Below, in pieces: positions 50,876-63,155 of a stretch of 64,000 bases of DNA. Source of the DNA: Acanthornis magna. Its lineage: Eukaryota > Chordata > Aves > Passeriformes > Acanthizidae. A model generated the notes under the pieces. That model made no database searches, was not told the origin of the DNA, and worked only from the letters and a program-made list of their open reading frames with translations. The stretch is from the NCBI GenBank assembly GCA_036785705.1, contig JAWUZG010000354.1, positions 248,001-312,000 of the forward strand, given 5' to 3'. Within the stretch, counting starts at the first letter, position 1; each line of letters begins with the position of its first letter. The position numbers and the translations under genes were made by a program.

Positions 50876-50913
50876 GTGCACCACACAGTGGGCTGTGCAC
50901 CACACAGTGGGCT
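50876..50913. repeat. Perfect 19-bp tandem duplication
   Basis: Two identical adjacent copies of gtgcaccacacagtgggct start at 50,876 and 50,895. Perfect identity suggests a recent slippage event. Confidence 0.9.
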
Positions 50914-53324
50914 GTACATCCCAGTGCCAGCAGCTCCCTGGGTCTTTGTGTGCCTCAGTGCCACTGCACAGGGGTGGCTCACCACAGCTCAGCACCCCTC
51001 CACCTACTGCAACATTCCTTTCAGTGTTGCTGTCCTACAGGATCACTCTCAAATTGCAGACCTCAGACTACCCTGGAAATTGAAATCCTCTGGAGAGTAA
51101 GTGCAAAGAGGATTACCTGTGACTCCCACTTCTCACCCAGCTGCACCACCATGGCTCCTCTGACCTCTGCAGTGGAACACAGGTCACACAGGCAGAACAG
51201 CAAAGCACTTTGGGGGCTTATTTTACCTTTTCCTCCCAGGAGAAAGGAAGACAGAGGTAAGAAACACTACTTGCTAATATTTTTATTCTGACTATACACT
51301 TCCCTCCCTCTTCTGGTTTGTGACATTTCGCTGCTGCTGCTGACTGAGGTTTGCCACACTTCCCCACAGAGGGGGCAGCACATGTGGGCCAGTCTGGCAA
51401 AGACTACCCTCTCCTTGGACACTCATACCCCTCACTCAGCTCAATAGGGCTCTTCTCTCCATGACCAGTTTTCATCCTCATCCCCATCCTGCAGCAGGAG
51501 CAGTGCAGTGTAATCCCTTACTCTGTGGTGCAAGAAAAATCAGTGCAGCTCATATTGCAAAGTCCCCAGGCAGCTCTACCTGGGAGCTTTCACACTACAC
51601 TGGTTGGAGTTTTCATTGCCTTCCTGGCCCCTCGGACACCAGCACCTCAGAGGATTACACTGCTGCTCATTCAAGCAATAATAGTGAGTTTCTGGGTAAG
51701 CAGAAATGTAATACTTCAGGTGAAAGAGAAGATTTTTAAACAAAAAGTTACTTCACTTGACTGAGATGGATGGCATAGCCTTATGTCAATTCCTGTATTT
51801 TATCTACAGGAAAGATCACCTCCTACAGTCCTTTAAGAGAGACCTACAGCAACCAACAGAGAATGGCTGAAGTTAAACACCAGCTTGGTTCTGTGTTTCA
51901 GACTTCAGAAAACCTTGGGGTGGCCAATTCAAGAAACAGATCTGAACCCAAAATCCAAACCCAGAGTAAAGATGCAAAAAACCTCTGGGGTCCTTAGAGT
52001 TCAAGGACCCCAGAGCTGACAGACACAGAAGCCTCAGAAAATGTGATCTCTTCATTCAATGCAGTCCTACAGCAACTGAAGCTTTTCTCATCTGCATTTA
52101 AGTCAATATCTCTTATAAATCTTTCTACCCATATATAGAGTGGGGCTACAGATTCAGAACTGCATTTGCATTTATGTGTCTCTTGGTTCCTGGTGTAGAT
52201 GTAGGAACTTTCCTAGGCTTTCCTGTAAATAATCCTTGCAGACAAAACAAAACAGCAACAAAAAAAGGAAAAGTAGCAGTGAAATATTTTCTGTTAATAT
52301 AAATAGCTTAGGCAAGAGGTTAAGCTCATTCCTCCCAGAGGATGGGGAGATTCCTCTCTGATTAGATTTCAGTAGAGTAGGAAGCAGAGAATTAGATGAT
52401 GAGACAACATCTCCCACTCTGGACAGACGGAAGTGTTTAAAACATTTTTAAAACATAATGAAATGACTAACAGATTTGGGTTTCAGTTTTTAAAATAATG
52501 TACTTAACTTTTAAATGCACCTGAACTTCATTCATTGCAGTGCTTAGAAAACATTTATCTTAATACACTCCATCAAACAGTGATAAGCACAATTTCCCTT
52601 TTATTAGTGTTGATTTATATTTACAAACATTTATCTTAAACACTTCCTTCCCTTCCAATGTTTAAATTTTCTTTATAATTATGTGAACATCTTCTGTATT
52701 ACAGGTCATCTACACAGAAATTATTTTTCCTCAAAACATAAATACGAACAATAACCCTGTTTCTGTAAAGATCACTACAAATACCTTGAATCTGTTGAAA
52801 ACTGAAGCTAAAGCCACAATGTGTATTCCTCTTAAGTCCTACATAAGCTGTGAAAACTTTGATTCTTTAGCTCAGCTGACTTAACAAAAACCCCACTAAA
52901 TCAAACAAACAAAAAAACCCGCATTTTTTTGAACTATTAGTTCTCTCCTGTGCATGTAACCCAAGATGGCATTTTTGTCAGACAGAGACAGCTGGCAGCA
53001 AAGTTGCCTGTCTCTGTTTTGCAGATATTTGTAGTTGCCAGCTATTTGGAAGATTCCCCAGTCTTGTCTCACAGCAAGTCAGGTTGTGTACCCAGCTGGC
53101 ATCAAGCCACAGCCACTGTGGCAAACTGCAAAAGACTCTGAAGAAGGAACAGATTTTCACAGAAAGACCAAAAGAAAGTAATTGGACTATGAAGTGCAAG
53201 ACAAAAAGTTTAAGGTATTCTGAATGAAAACCTCTGCAAGAAGTTTTTTTTGGAGCTCTGCATTTCAGAATATCTTCTAGTTGGGATCATCTGTCCTTTC
53301 CGTGGGAGTGGTACCAGTGTGCAT

Positions 53325-53400
53325 CTGTGAAAGCTGTCTAATCCAATCCCCCTGATCACATTAAGAGAATTTGTAGCATGTCCTTGAGCTCTTACCTGAT
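53325..53400 (-). mobile_element. Probable CR1 LINE remnant, inverted
   Basis: The segment gctgtctaatccaatccccc followed by tgatcacattaagagaattt resembles the reverse complement of the CR1 end ('catctagtccaaccccc-tgctc…agagca'). It is short and diverged. Confidence 0.4.
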
Positions 53401-55097
53401 TCTAGACAGAAGACATTTTAATAATAACTTCTTTAAGACACTCTAAACTCCACAGGACCCTGAACAAACAAAAGTAGTTTTGAAGTAATGCACTTTTGTG
53501 GGAACAGCTACAATGAATCTTATATTCTGATGAGCTCCTAAAGAGTTAGGACAGAGTAAGGAAATACAGAAATTAATATAGACATATTGATTAATCAGCC
53601 TATTTAGCAACAGTTGGGATGGTGAAAATGTCCATTCTGCACCCTGGAGAGCACACCCAGCAGTGAGCTCAAAGGGAGCCCCAGCACCAATGTGCCACCA
53701 AGGAAGGGACTCAGGTATACCAGGCAGTGCCTGCTTTGCCTCCACCAGGACTCCTCACAGGGACTGCAGGGACATTTATAGTGGTGTTCAGCACCAGCTG
53801 TGCCAGTGTGTGTGCACAAACATTCAGAAGGAACAGGGAAAGAAACCCCCTACTAGAGCATCATGGATGTAATAACCACTTATTGCAGCAAAGCCACAAA
53901 CAATTTGAGCAAGCCTTCACCAAAATGCTATTATCAAAGCAGGGGCAAGAAGTACACGGCCATAGAAGGGACAGCAGTCATCTAGAAATCACAGGAAACA
54001 GAAGACAGAAAGCCATGAGAACCACACTGATGATGGCTAATGAGAACTCAAAGGGAAAAAATTCCAATTCCTCTCCTCATACTTGGCCATATTTTGAGCC
54101 ACAGCTGCTGATGCTCACTTGCAACACAGGGGAAAATTATTTTAAAGAAGAAACTTCCAAAACTATGCAACTGTTCCTAGAAATTTTCACTATTTAGCAA
54201 TGTATAAATCAGAATTACACATCAGCTTTGCCATTCATACCCTGGATTGTTGTTTCCATGGGCTGTCAAACTGTCTGTCTCTGTACCCTTACTTAGTGAT
54301 TCACTTGTCACTTGCCTTAAAAGAAAACAGCTTTAAAATCTTGATTTAACAGGAACAGTAAAAGGAAACACAGAACACATTATGAAAATGCCTTATAAAG
54401 CATCTGTTACAAACCGTCAAGTTTATTGCTTAAGGGATGGCAGCAGGTGTCCCATGCCCTGAAGCTGGTGAAAAATCTCTCCTACACTGCAAAGAACACC
54501 AGCAGTGTCAGACTCTGAGCATGAGCATGGTTCATCAGTTATTTAGCCAATCTAAAAGCCACAAACTTGGGTGTAGTCTAAGAATGAGAGTGCAGATCAG
54601 AAGCATGACAAAGACCTTAGCACTCATTTGAGAAAATTATTTGAACGCCAAGAATCTCGAAGATAGATCATTTTTTTGGTGCCTAATAACTGCTCTAGCA
54701 TTAAAATGTTACTTAGCAATGTTTGTTAGCTGCTTTTGGTTGAGTTCCACTTGTCTTTTTACTGATTCTTTCTCTTCTGCCATAAGATTAGGGTGAGATT
54801 AGGACATAATTTGTATGTACTGCTCTGTTCCCACTTTAGGGATGCCGCAAAGTGAATATTTCTGGATTCTGAAAGAATCAGCTTTAACTCAGAGGGATAG
54901 AATTACTGTGGGAGTCCACTTCAGTTTGTTCTTTGTAGGTATTTCCCTCCTACCCCAGCAGCTTTCATCTGCAGATACTAGCTTTGCTACAGGTAGTAAT
55001 AGCAGATTTCAACTCCCCTGACCTTCTTTTCAGCTAGCACCATTTCAGTGTAATTCTTTAAATCCCCCCTCCCTATACTGATGGCCATTTTTGAATG

Positions 55098-55135
55098 GAG
55101 AGTGTCTTTAACCAGGGAGAATGTCTTTAACCAGG
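55098..55135. repeat. 19-bp tandem duplication
   Basis: Two adjacent copies of gaga(g/a)tgtctttaaccagg, differing at one base, start at 55,098 and 55,117. Confidence 0.9.
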
Positions 55136-58100
55136 CAGACCTATTCCATACATCTCCCTTTGCCCAACAGTGCTGCACACCCACCTTGCCTTTCCCTTCT
55201 TTCCCATCTCCTCTCCTTTCACACACCAAAAACTCCAAACTGTGCTATGAGAACTAATTTTGATAACTGAACTTTTAAGCCATTTGTAAAACTGAAGCCA
55301 GACTGTCCCGTGTGCCTCGCAAAACTTTTTTGCAATCATTTCTTCTGCTCCCTCATCCAAGCCACAGACAGGAGTCCAAGACAGATTGGAGGTATTTTCT
55401 TTATTTTACATCAACTACTACTGATATTTAAATCGCACATCATGTTCTCTCTACCACAGGCAGTTTTAGCTGCTCTAGTTGTTTCATGGTCTTGCTTTTA
55501 CAGAACTTCATGCCCCTGTGGTACTTCACAAGTGACTCTGCAGTTTCAGATGAATTTTGTTCGTGCATCCTGCAAAGGCAATTGCAGGCAGTGCACGTGG
55601 GGTGCCCAAACCAGAACTACATTCCAACGCTCCCACACAGCAAGGCAAAAAGGCCAGATCCATCTCTAATTTCCAATCTGCAAATGAAGTATCCTGTTTA
55701 ACTTTGTGCTATTACATCATTTTCACTACACCATGCATCATTAAACTTTATAGGAACCTAACAACATTCTGGCTCCAGAAATCTTAAAGGATTGCTAAAT
55801 GCTGCTGTGGTACTACCTTGCCCAGATTGAAGAGAGCACAATTTTTTCAAGTTTTCTAACTGATCACACTCAGGATAGATATAATCATGGTTACCAAAAG
55901 ATATAAAATGACACAAAATTAGTCATTTCTTATTCCAGACTGCTTGACATTTACTAAATTGGCCTGATTTAAAAGGAAGGAAAAAATTACCTTGAGGGTA
56001 TCTAAGCTCACAGAGTTATTAGCCTGAGGCTCACTGAAGAATGGTAACACATTCATTAATTCCTAACATAACAAAATAGTCAAGGTGAAGAACCAGTCTT
56101 GAAATCCTCTGCACCCCATTTCTATTTAAACTACTTACTGTTTATTCACTGCCTGACTGCCCAGCCTGCAACACACTGCCTGCCTCAAAACCCAAAGGGG
56201 GCCTGGGGCAGTACAGCTTCACCTTAGCAGACAGCATTTGGTAGGACTGCCCCATTGCAGGACTTCTCAGCAGTGGTACTGTACATCAAAAGTGTCTGCA
56301 CTTTCGATGTCAGAGCAGGATCTAATTTGCCTGCTTCACAAAAGGTTCTGGAGGAACAGCAGATGAGGAAACACCATGCTTAAGCAATTTAAAAAAAAAA
56401 AAATCCGACTTTTGCCATTTTCTGTGAAAAGGAAGAGAAGAAAGCTATTTTTCTATCAGATTCCTGTTTTTTGGCTACTGATTCTTATCAATTCATTCAG
56501 ACATTTTCAGGCTGTCCACTGAATAATAAAGGTCAAAAATTTACATCAAGCAAGAAACATAAATAGAGTTTGCTGAACTTGCCTATCAGTGGGCAGGAAA
56601 TGATCCTTAGCTCTGTATTTTATTACTGCTGTGCCCAGATCGGCCACACACATTTCTGCCACAGCTCTCGAGCACATGTCCCACACAGCTCACCCAAGGC
56701 ACAGGTCCAGGAAACTGGGCAGTAAATATCTGAGAGCTCCTAATAAACACAGAAGTGGCAAAAATGACACCTTATTGCAACTGACTGACACTTGTAGCCC
56801 CAGAGACAGAGTGAAATTGATGAAAACACCAGAGTGGCGAGCAGGGCACTAAGAAAACATTTTATTTGGCCAGTCTCTGTGGAAGGGCAAAAAAATAAAC
56901 TGATAAATGAAAAGATCTCCACTTGATGATCAGTTATCCCTTGGCCCTGAACCAGTCCAAAAGCTAGGCTAGCTTTATTTCACAATCACAGAAATCATCA
57001 GACAGATAGGAAAAGTTTGCTTTACTGTTTTGACAAAGTGCTTAAAATTGGATCAGATCATGTTTTCTTCCTGATATTCACTAATGCTCTGCCTGTCTCA
57101 AAAACTAAATAAGTAAGTAAGGTAATGATCCTCAGAGAGATTTCACAGAACTGAAACAATGGTGCCCTCTCCTCAACAAAATCCAAGATTTCAGCTGCTG
57201 TAATAAAATATTCATTATGATGGTAGTGAACCCACAACATTCCCTGGCTTATAGTCACTAAAAACAATGCCCTAAATTCTATTTAAATACAGTGCTAGAG
57301 CAAGAATGGAACATAACAAAAAAATCTTGCAGAAAATCTGCTTGTTGCTGTACACAGTCCAATCTGCTGGCTGAAGAGCAAACCAAACTTTTTCCTTCTA
57401 TCAGCAAAGCTGAACCAGCTCTCTCTTAAAGCATGGATGAAGTTTTTCTGCCACATTTCATAACAACTTTTTAATTAACTGCTGGCTGAGTCCACTTGGT
57501 GGACTTGAGGTCACATGGAGGAGACATGGCACCCACATCCAACAGCCACCACCTTCCCTTCCCTGCTGGACATACACCTGGCTCCACTTGCTGTGCATGC
57601 TGCAGGAGTTATGTGCTTTAAGCTGGGCTGGAGTTCAGCAGTCATGTGTGCCAAATTTTGTTCTGGTTAAGTCATAAATCAACTCTGGCAAGCATGGATA
57701 TCAAGACTTTGTGTTGAAATTTTGGCTGGCCCTCAAAGAAACAAGAAGCTTAGAATGCCACGAGTTCCTATGTGTGACTGATACATATTTTAAAGCAGTT
57801 CTACATCGCAAAAATTCCTTACAAAACCTTTGGTTCTAAGGTATTCCAAATATTAGCTTAATAGAGAACCTGAAAAAGCAGAAAACTATCTGCTAGTTTA
57901 AATAATTCCTAAAAATTACAAGACTGTATTAGGTATGCCTGCCACAAAATTAATGGATCCACAGTAGTACTTATATTCTAAATTAAAAAATTCTTTAATT
58001 AGCCATAGATTTTCAGTACATTCAATGGTTTGTATTAGAAAAAGCAACTGAGTTCAAACTAAACTTTCTATCATAGCCTTTGCTTTAAAAAGAAAAAAGA

Positions 58101-59867
58101 AAAAAGCAATTAAGTAAAGAGATTGACAGTGAAATATAACACACTGCAATTGTTCGTCTTATGATCAGACTTTACCTGATAGGAACATACTCATTTAAGA
58201 GAGAAACACTTTTTCAGCTGCCAAGAACATGTACACACATAAAAGGAAACGCTGACTGCTCCAGTGAATTTGATGGTTCATCTCTAGTCTCAGGCGTTGA
58301 CAATCTCCAAGAGCATCTACCATGGTCATTGCCACGCTGTAAGAACACTAATTAGAGAGGAGTCTAGCTGAACTCTAAATTGGTATTTTCTTCATTTGGA
58401 TGTTTGACAAGTTCCCAGTAACAGGTTTGCTTGTTTTCCATGAGAATTAAAATTCAATGCTAAAAGCTATAGTTTCTCTTGTGCAGAAGGCTCTTCCACA
58501 CTCTGACTCACCTGCAATTCAGAGCTACCACATGACTTGCATTGAAATGTCAAATCAGAATGATGAAAATTAGCTAACTGTTATCTTTTTCTAGATGAGG
58601 ACTATGCTCCACAGAAGACTATGTGATTTCATTACACAAGTCCCATGTCTACAAGATTTTCTGAATGAATTATCACTGATTAAGGTGTGGTTTGGCATGC
58701 AAACTGCCAGAGGCATCTGAAAAGCCCTGTTGTCAGTTGATGCATAATTTCCTTCAGTATTCAAATCAAAAGTAAGATTACGATCAGGTGGGCAGCAAAG
58801 ACGCTTTCTTCACATGCAGAAATGTCTTATTACATCTCTTCTCTCTACCGTACTACTGCTTCCTAGAGCAGTTCATAACTTGCTTTTCACAAAGCTGTCT
58901 ATAATCTGATAGCCTAAGTATATCCAAAGGTCCCCCTACCTTTCTGCCACCCCCTTTCATTTTCCTCCCCCTACATTTCCTGAGCAATCATCTTGCAAAT
59001 TGAGACTATCACAAAACCTCACCTATATTCTCTTTTCAGCTAAAAATCACTGTTTCATGATTTCTTGGAAATCAGTGCCAGTGCTCCCTCTCACATTCCT
59101 GACCTGTCAGCACTGCATGGGCAGCCCAAAACCACACAACTGCCACACCGCGCAGCTGCAAGGCTGCACGGAGCTTGAGTCTGTGGAAGCAGAGGAAGGG
59201 GAGTTGAGGTAGATCACTGCCTTTTTCTGATACTTTGGAAATGAATGACGATATTCTACAAGCTGTTGGGATAATATGAACAAATGGCAGGCATATGTAA
59301 CAAGCTCACAGATAAGGGACTGGATTTTCTATTAACCACTTGAAGTGTTTTCCAGTGGTAGCAGAAGAGAAAACCTCTGCTAGGGAGAAAATAATGTAAG
59401 TTGCATGACTACCTCCAAAAATGATAGATATTGTTACACATTCCTACATGCAGCAAGCAGAGCGCATTGTCATGCCACACAAGCAATGCCTCCTGATGTG
59501 TGTTTTTGGGACTGTGCTAATGCCAAGACTGCAATTCTAGAGCTGCTTTTCCCAGGCACTACAGAAGAAAAGCAGTGGACAATGTCTCATCTGAAAGGAC
59601 CACACCATTTTGTTGCCCAAGCCAGGCATTAACACGGCATTCAAAAGCTCAAGTTCAATTTCTGTATTGGTTTTTTAAAAAAAAGATTAATTGGACATTG
59701 GGATGACTGTACATACTGTGGATGTAAGGATAAAATACATAAAAAACAGCACAGCAATTAATCTTGCAAACTAGATTACAGAGATAAACTCTCTTTAGAT
59801 TATCCTCATCAATATATATGAAAGCTGTAAAATCTTTTTGTAGCTGAAATTCAGGTTACTAAATCCG

Positions 59868-59884
59868 AAAAAAAAAAAAAAAAA
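59868..59884. repeat. Poly-A run of about 17
   Basis: A long A run with no retrocopy body or target-site duplication recognised next to it. Confidence 0.8.
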
Positions 59885-60525
59885 GCCTATCATTGCTGGC
59901 TGTGTTTCCTACTAGGTTAGCTTTTGGCCACAGCAGACTTGAAACACAGTAGAGAGCTTTCATTTCTAAAAATCCCATTGTTACAGTAACATCTTTTCAA
60001 ATGTATCAGCATATTTTAATATGCCATAATTCCACCTAATTACTTACAGAGCCCTGGCAGAGGTTCTGAGAGGGCAGATGCATCTAACTCATATCCCTTG
60101 AGTCCGGGGGCAATGCAGGACACACTAAACGGAGAACACCCACCTGCACATCCAACAGCTTCATCATTCAAACCATGGCACAGATGCACCGAGGGTGAGA
60201 ACCAAAGAACTGTAAAGGCCCCAGAAAGCTCACTATTCATAATTATCATTTTTTTAAAAGATAAACCTTTCCAGCAGAACCCTCAGCTGAATAGCACAGA
60301 GTAAGAACTGGACAACAGACGTCCAAAAGACAGCTATGATAATGTATTTTCCCAAGGATTAATATCCCTGCTTTCTTAATGCATGAAAATGGCAGCCACT
60401 ACCAAAAGTTTTCAGTACTGAATTTTCAAGTCAGTGTTTCAGGCAACCTTTAACAATTTTTGGTGTATTTAGAACATTACATTACTGTCCCTGTTTCATT
60501 ATGAGAAACAGGGTATAAAGGGTAC

Positions 60526-60660
60526 CAGGATGCCATACGTCCCTCAACTGATAAAGAACTGTGTTCTTTAGTCAGTCGTATGCATTTTGCTTCATCTTTT
60601 ATATCTAAACGTGAATTTTCCCTAGTATGTATCATCCTAAGACAAAGCATTTTGTGTGAC
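60526..60660 (-). CDS. Exon candidate or pseudogene piece, minus strand
   Basis: A 100-codon minus-strand open frame (60,477-60,779) contains a 135-bp segment between an acceptor-like tract (tttgctgtccattgatctcattag) and a donor-like site (TCCTG|gtaccc). It encodes 44 residues including MIHTRENSRLDIKDEAK and LTKEHSSLSVEGRMASW, begins with one base and ends with two bases of split codons, and keeps three CpGs in an A/T-rich area. The donor is only moderate. No family is recognised, and the piece might equally be a fragment of an old retrocopy. Confidence 0.28.
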
Positions 60661-60779
60661 CTAATGAGATCAATGGACAGCAAACTCCAGTATACTAAGT
60701 AAGAATTATTAAAGAAAAGCCCTTTCCTGAATCTGACATCTCCTTTAGCACAAGGAATTCTAATTTTCCCTGATTTCAC

Positions 60780-61865
60780 AGATGTTTTTCACCTGAATTT
60801 CCATCCTAGCATGGCAGCAGCCAGCAGCTGCTCTCCTGTCTGAAATACGTTGCTTTGAATGCAGCCTCTAGTGAAATACACACATGAAATCTGACGTAAA
60901 TAGAATCTTGAGATATAAGAAGCCATAAAGGAGATTTGATGGGCTTTAACTGCAGTCAAATGATACACAAGGAACATACTCTGCAATAACATGTACCTCG
61001 TATGGATCCTATTTGCTTCCCCATGATAAAGTGGCAACTTAAGCTGTGAAAATTACTGCCATCCATCTCACCCCATGCATTCACATGCTTGGGAAGCATA
61101 AGTGAATATGCAGCTACGTGTTTCGCAAACAAAATATTTCTCCTAAGATGAAAACGAGAGTAACTCATTTCACAAGAAATGATTAGGCAATGCATGAAGC
61201 CTGGCATGAGTCCACCCTATCAAAGCCCAACAACCCTGCTGCACACTGAACTCTTCTGCTTTGTGGACCAGAATCAGATCCACAGTACAAAGGTCCAACA
61301 ACTGTGAAGTCAAAAGGGCAGAATTTTTTCCTTAACTCAAAATTTTCTTTGTTATATGCTACAAAGGCATGTCCTTTCTGCTATTTTTCTGCGCACTGTA
61401 TTTGTTCTGTCCTCTCCCAGGATCTCACTGATCTCACAGTGTGTTTGTATGATGCTTGATGTGTGAGGACCACATGGCCATATGTCCTATAATGCAGATT
61501 TATAAGTGTATATATATAGGTTAATTGAACTAAAATAAACTCCAGTCCCCCAGCAGCAGTACATACCCATGAGCAAATTGTATGTTCCGTAAAACACTGC
61601 TTGTGACTTTTAAAGATCCTTTGTTAAATTGTTCTTTTTATTTCAGGAATATTTCTTTGAAAGTCTTCTTTGAAATATGAGGCATATTTGCATGAGTTAT
61701 GTCACTTTTCCTTTTTCTACATTACCAGTTCTTTATACATTTCTATCTGCATGATATCTCTTTAAATCTGATAGTTCTTTCATTCATTTATTTTTTTATC
61801 TCTAATATTATCATCAAACTTTCATTTTCTGCCTCTGGTTCCTTTCTTTATCTCCTTTGCCACAG
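60780..61865. other. Non-coding sequence, no gene recognised
   Basis: Several short minus-strand frames (82-83 codons) overlap here without any recognisable domain. The sequence becomes T-rich towards 61.86 kb, forming the pyrimidine tract of the exon candidate that follows. Confidence 0.5.
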
Positions 61866-61979
61866 AGAGATCATAATCCCACATTATTCATTATCTGACA
61901 GTGATATTGAAGAAGCTATTGCTGCTTATGTAATAGGAAAATCTAATTATTTTAATAAAGATATGATTGACTCCATCAG
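61866..61979 (+). CDS. Best internal coding-exon candidate, unidentified gene
   Basis: A long pyrimidine tract (ggttcctttctttatctcct then ttgccacag) precedes a 114-bp segment that ends ATCAG|gtgata, an acceptable 5' splice site. Only one of three frames is open. It starts with one base and ends with two bases of split codons (a symmetric phase-2 exon) and encodes 37 full codons, including IIIPHYSL and SDSDIEEAIAAYVIGKSN, then YFNKDMIDSI. The alternation of acidic, hydrophobic and aromatic residues is typical of a folded helical segment and unlike the surrounding T-rich translation. I could not assign a family. The phase matches an upstream candidate at 25,129-25,234. If real, it belongs to a + strand gene with very long introns. 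Confidence 0.5.
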
Positions 61980-62589
61980 GTGATACCTTGGTCTGATTTT
62001 CTAGGACATTAACTCAGCAGAACTCTTACAGTCCCAATCTCTGTGGCTGATGGTAACATGGCACCATAACCTGCTCCTGTAAATCTACCAGCAGGAACAG
62101 ATTCCAACATTTTGCCCTAAGAGCCAAACACTACAGTCTCTGCATATCTTTTTATGAAACAGAAGTAGTTATTAGTTACCAAATAAATTCAGAGCTCCTG
62201 GGACTGGCAGCGACATTTTAATTTGTCAAGTGGGATAGAAATTTAAAGCTGGTTTTGCCCTGAACAATCGACAAGATATTTACAAAATTAAAGAAACAAA
62301 AGAATGTTTCCACCAAGACACAATTTCTCATTCTAATGCCCTGCCTGTACTATCATTGCTTTCAAAATGAAGAGTACACAGCACAGCACCTACTTTTATA
62401 TTAGTCTCCATTTACTCTTCTCTTGTATTAGATGAACAATTCCTATGGACATTTTCACCCAAGTTTCTCAAACATTAACCATGTGGGGAAGCTTATTATT
62501 CCCATTTTACAAATGAGAAGACTGTGGAGCTAACATTATATGTGATCCAAAAACACCAGAAAATGGTGACTTGTCTGCCTTTCATGCAA
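61980..62589. other. Non-coding sequence, no gene recognised
   Basis: A/T-rich sequence downstream of the exon candidate, consistent with intron. Nothing is recognised. Confidence 0.5.
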
Positions 62590-62715
62590 GCACTGCCCAG
62601 AGCCTGCCTGGCAGGCAGTGCCACAGGCTGGGGGTCCAAACACCCTCTGGATGAAGAACCTTTTTCTAATATCCAGCATAAACCTCTCCTGACACAGCTT
62701 CATGCCATACACCTT
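62590..62715 (-). mobile_element. CR1 LINE fragment, inverted
   Basis: The segment caccctctggatgaagaacc, tttttctaatatccagcata and aacctctcctgacacagctt is the reverse complement of the well-known CR1 3'-region block (…ctg-gtcaggggaggtttaggctggatattaggaaaaggttcttc…). It is moderately diverged. Confidence 0.85.
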
Positions 62716-63084
62716 CCTTTTTTACCTTATTTCCTAGAAAGGTTTCCTGTTCAGCCAAGACAGACATCTTCCTCACCTGCTTGACTTCTGACATTTGGGA
62801 ATTGCCTGTTCCTGTGCCCATAAGAGGTGATGTTTTAAAGGTGATCAGCACTGATGGACCCCAACACCTGCAAAAAAATTTTCCTAGGTGGCCTTATTCA
62901 CTAATTCCCTGAACATCCTGAAGCATCCTCTCCTCATGTCGAGTATGGATTTTGCTGGCACTTTTCCTCTGATCACCAGAGATTATAAACTCAATCGCTT
63001 CATGGCTGCTGTGGCCAAGATGATCACCAATCCCCACTTTGCTCACAAGACCCACTCTGCTGTGCTATGGTTTAGTTGATACGG
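62716..63084. other. Unassigned sequence between two CR1 pieces
   Basis: About 370 bp between an inverted and a direct CR1 fragment. A 63-codon frame (62,888-63,079) reaches almost to the CR1 tail, so part of this may be an unrecognised upstream part of the same repeat. No gene is identified. Confidence 0.4.
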
Positions 63085-63155
63085 TGGCGTTCAACCAAAG
63101 GTTGGACTCAATCATCTTGGAGGTCTTTTCCAACCTTAGTGCTTCTATGATTCTA
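63085..63155 (+). mobile_element. CR1 LINE 3' tail
   Basis: The segment aaaggttggactcaatcatc, ttggaggtcttttccaacct and gcttctatgattct is a CR1 terminal sequence of the subtype with 'cttggaggtcttttccaacctta'. It is among the least diverged CR1 tails here, so it may be one of the younger insertions. Confidence 0.9.

Larger units (their letters stand above)
45276..53320. other. Non-coding sequence with ORF-dense patch at 50.6-51.7 kb
   Basis: A/T-rich to about 50.5 kb. Then a GC-richer block to 51.7 kb has many overlapping short frames, the longest being 164 codons at 50,606-51,100, with no recognisable domain. Splice-like short segments occur (53,025-53,082 on plus, with a strong acceptor) but cannot be told from chance. 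No repeat family was recognised. Confidence 0.55.
53401..60520. other. Non-coding sequence, no gene recognised
   Basis: A/T-rich with moderate patches. The longest frame (156 codons, 53,727-54,197 plus) shows no domain. A 19-bp duplication lies at 55.1 kb and A runs lie at 56.39 and 59.87 kb. No interspersed repeat was recognised. Confidence 0.55.

Noticed and set aside
50606..51291. Open frames of 164 and 155 codons on the + strand
   Set aside because: They overlap each other in different frames and overlap minus-strand frames. They contain a recent 19-bp duplication, show no domain, and have a composition (S, H, C, P, Q rich) typical of GC-richer non-coding DNA.
53025..53082. 58-bp + strand segment with a very strong acceptor
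   Set aside because: The phase (start 0, end 1) does not fit the neighbouring candidates, and a segment this short is not informative on its own.
53727..54197. 156-codon + strand frame
   Set aside because: No recognisable domain and no splice or promoter context. The translation is low in hydrophobic-core pattern and other frames are open over its first third.
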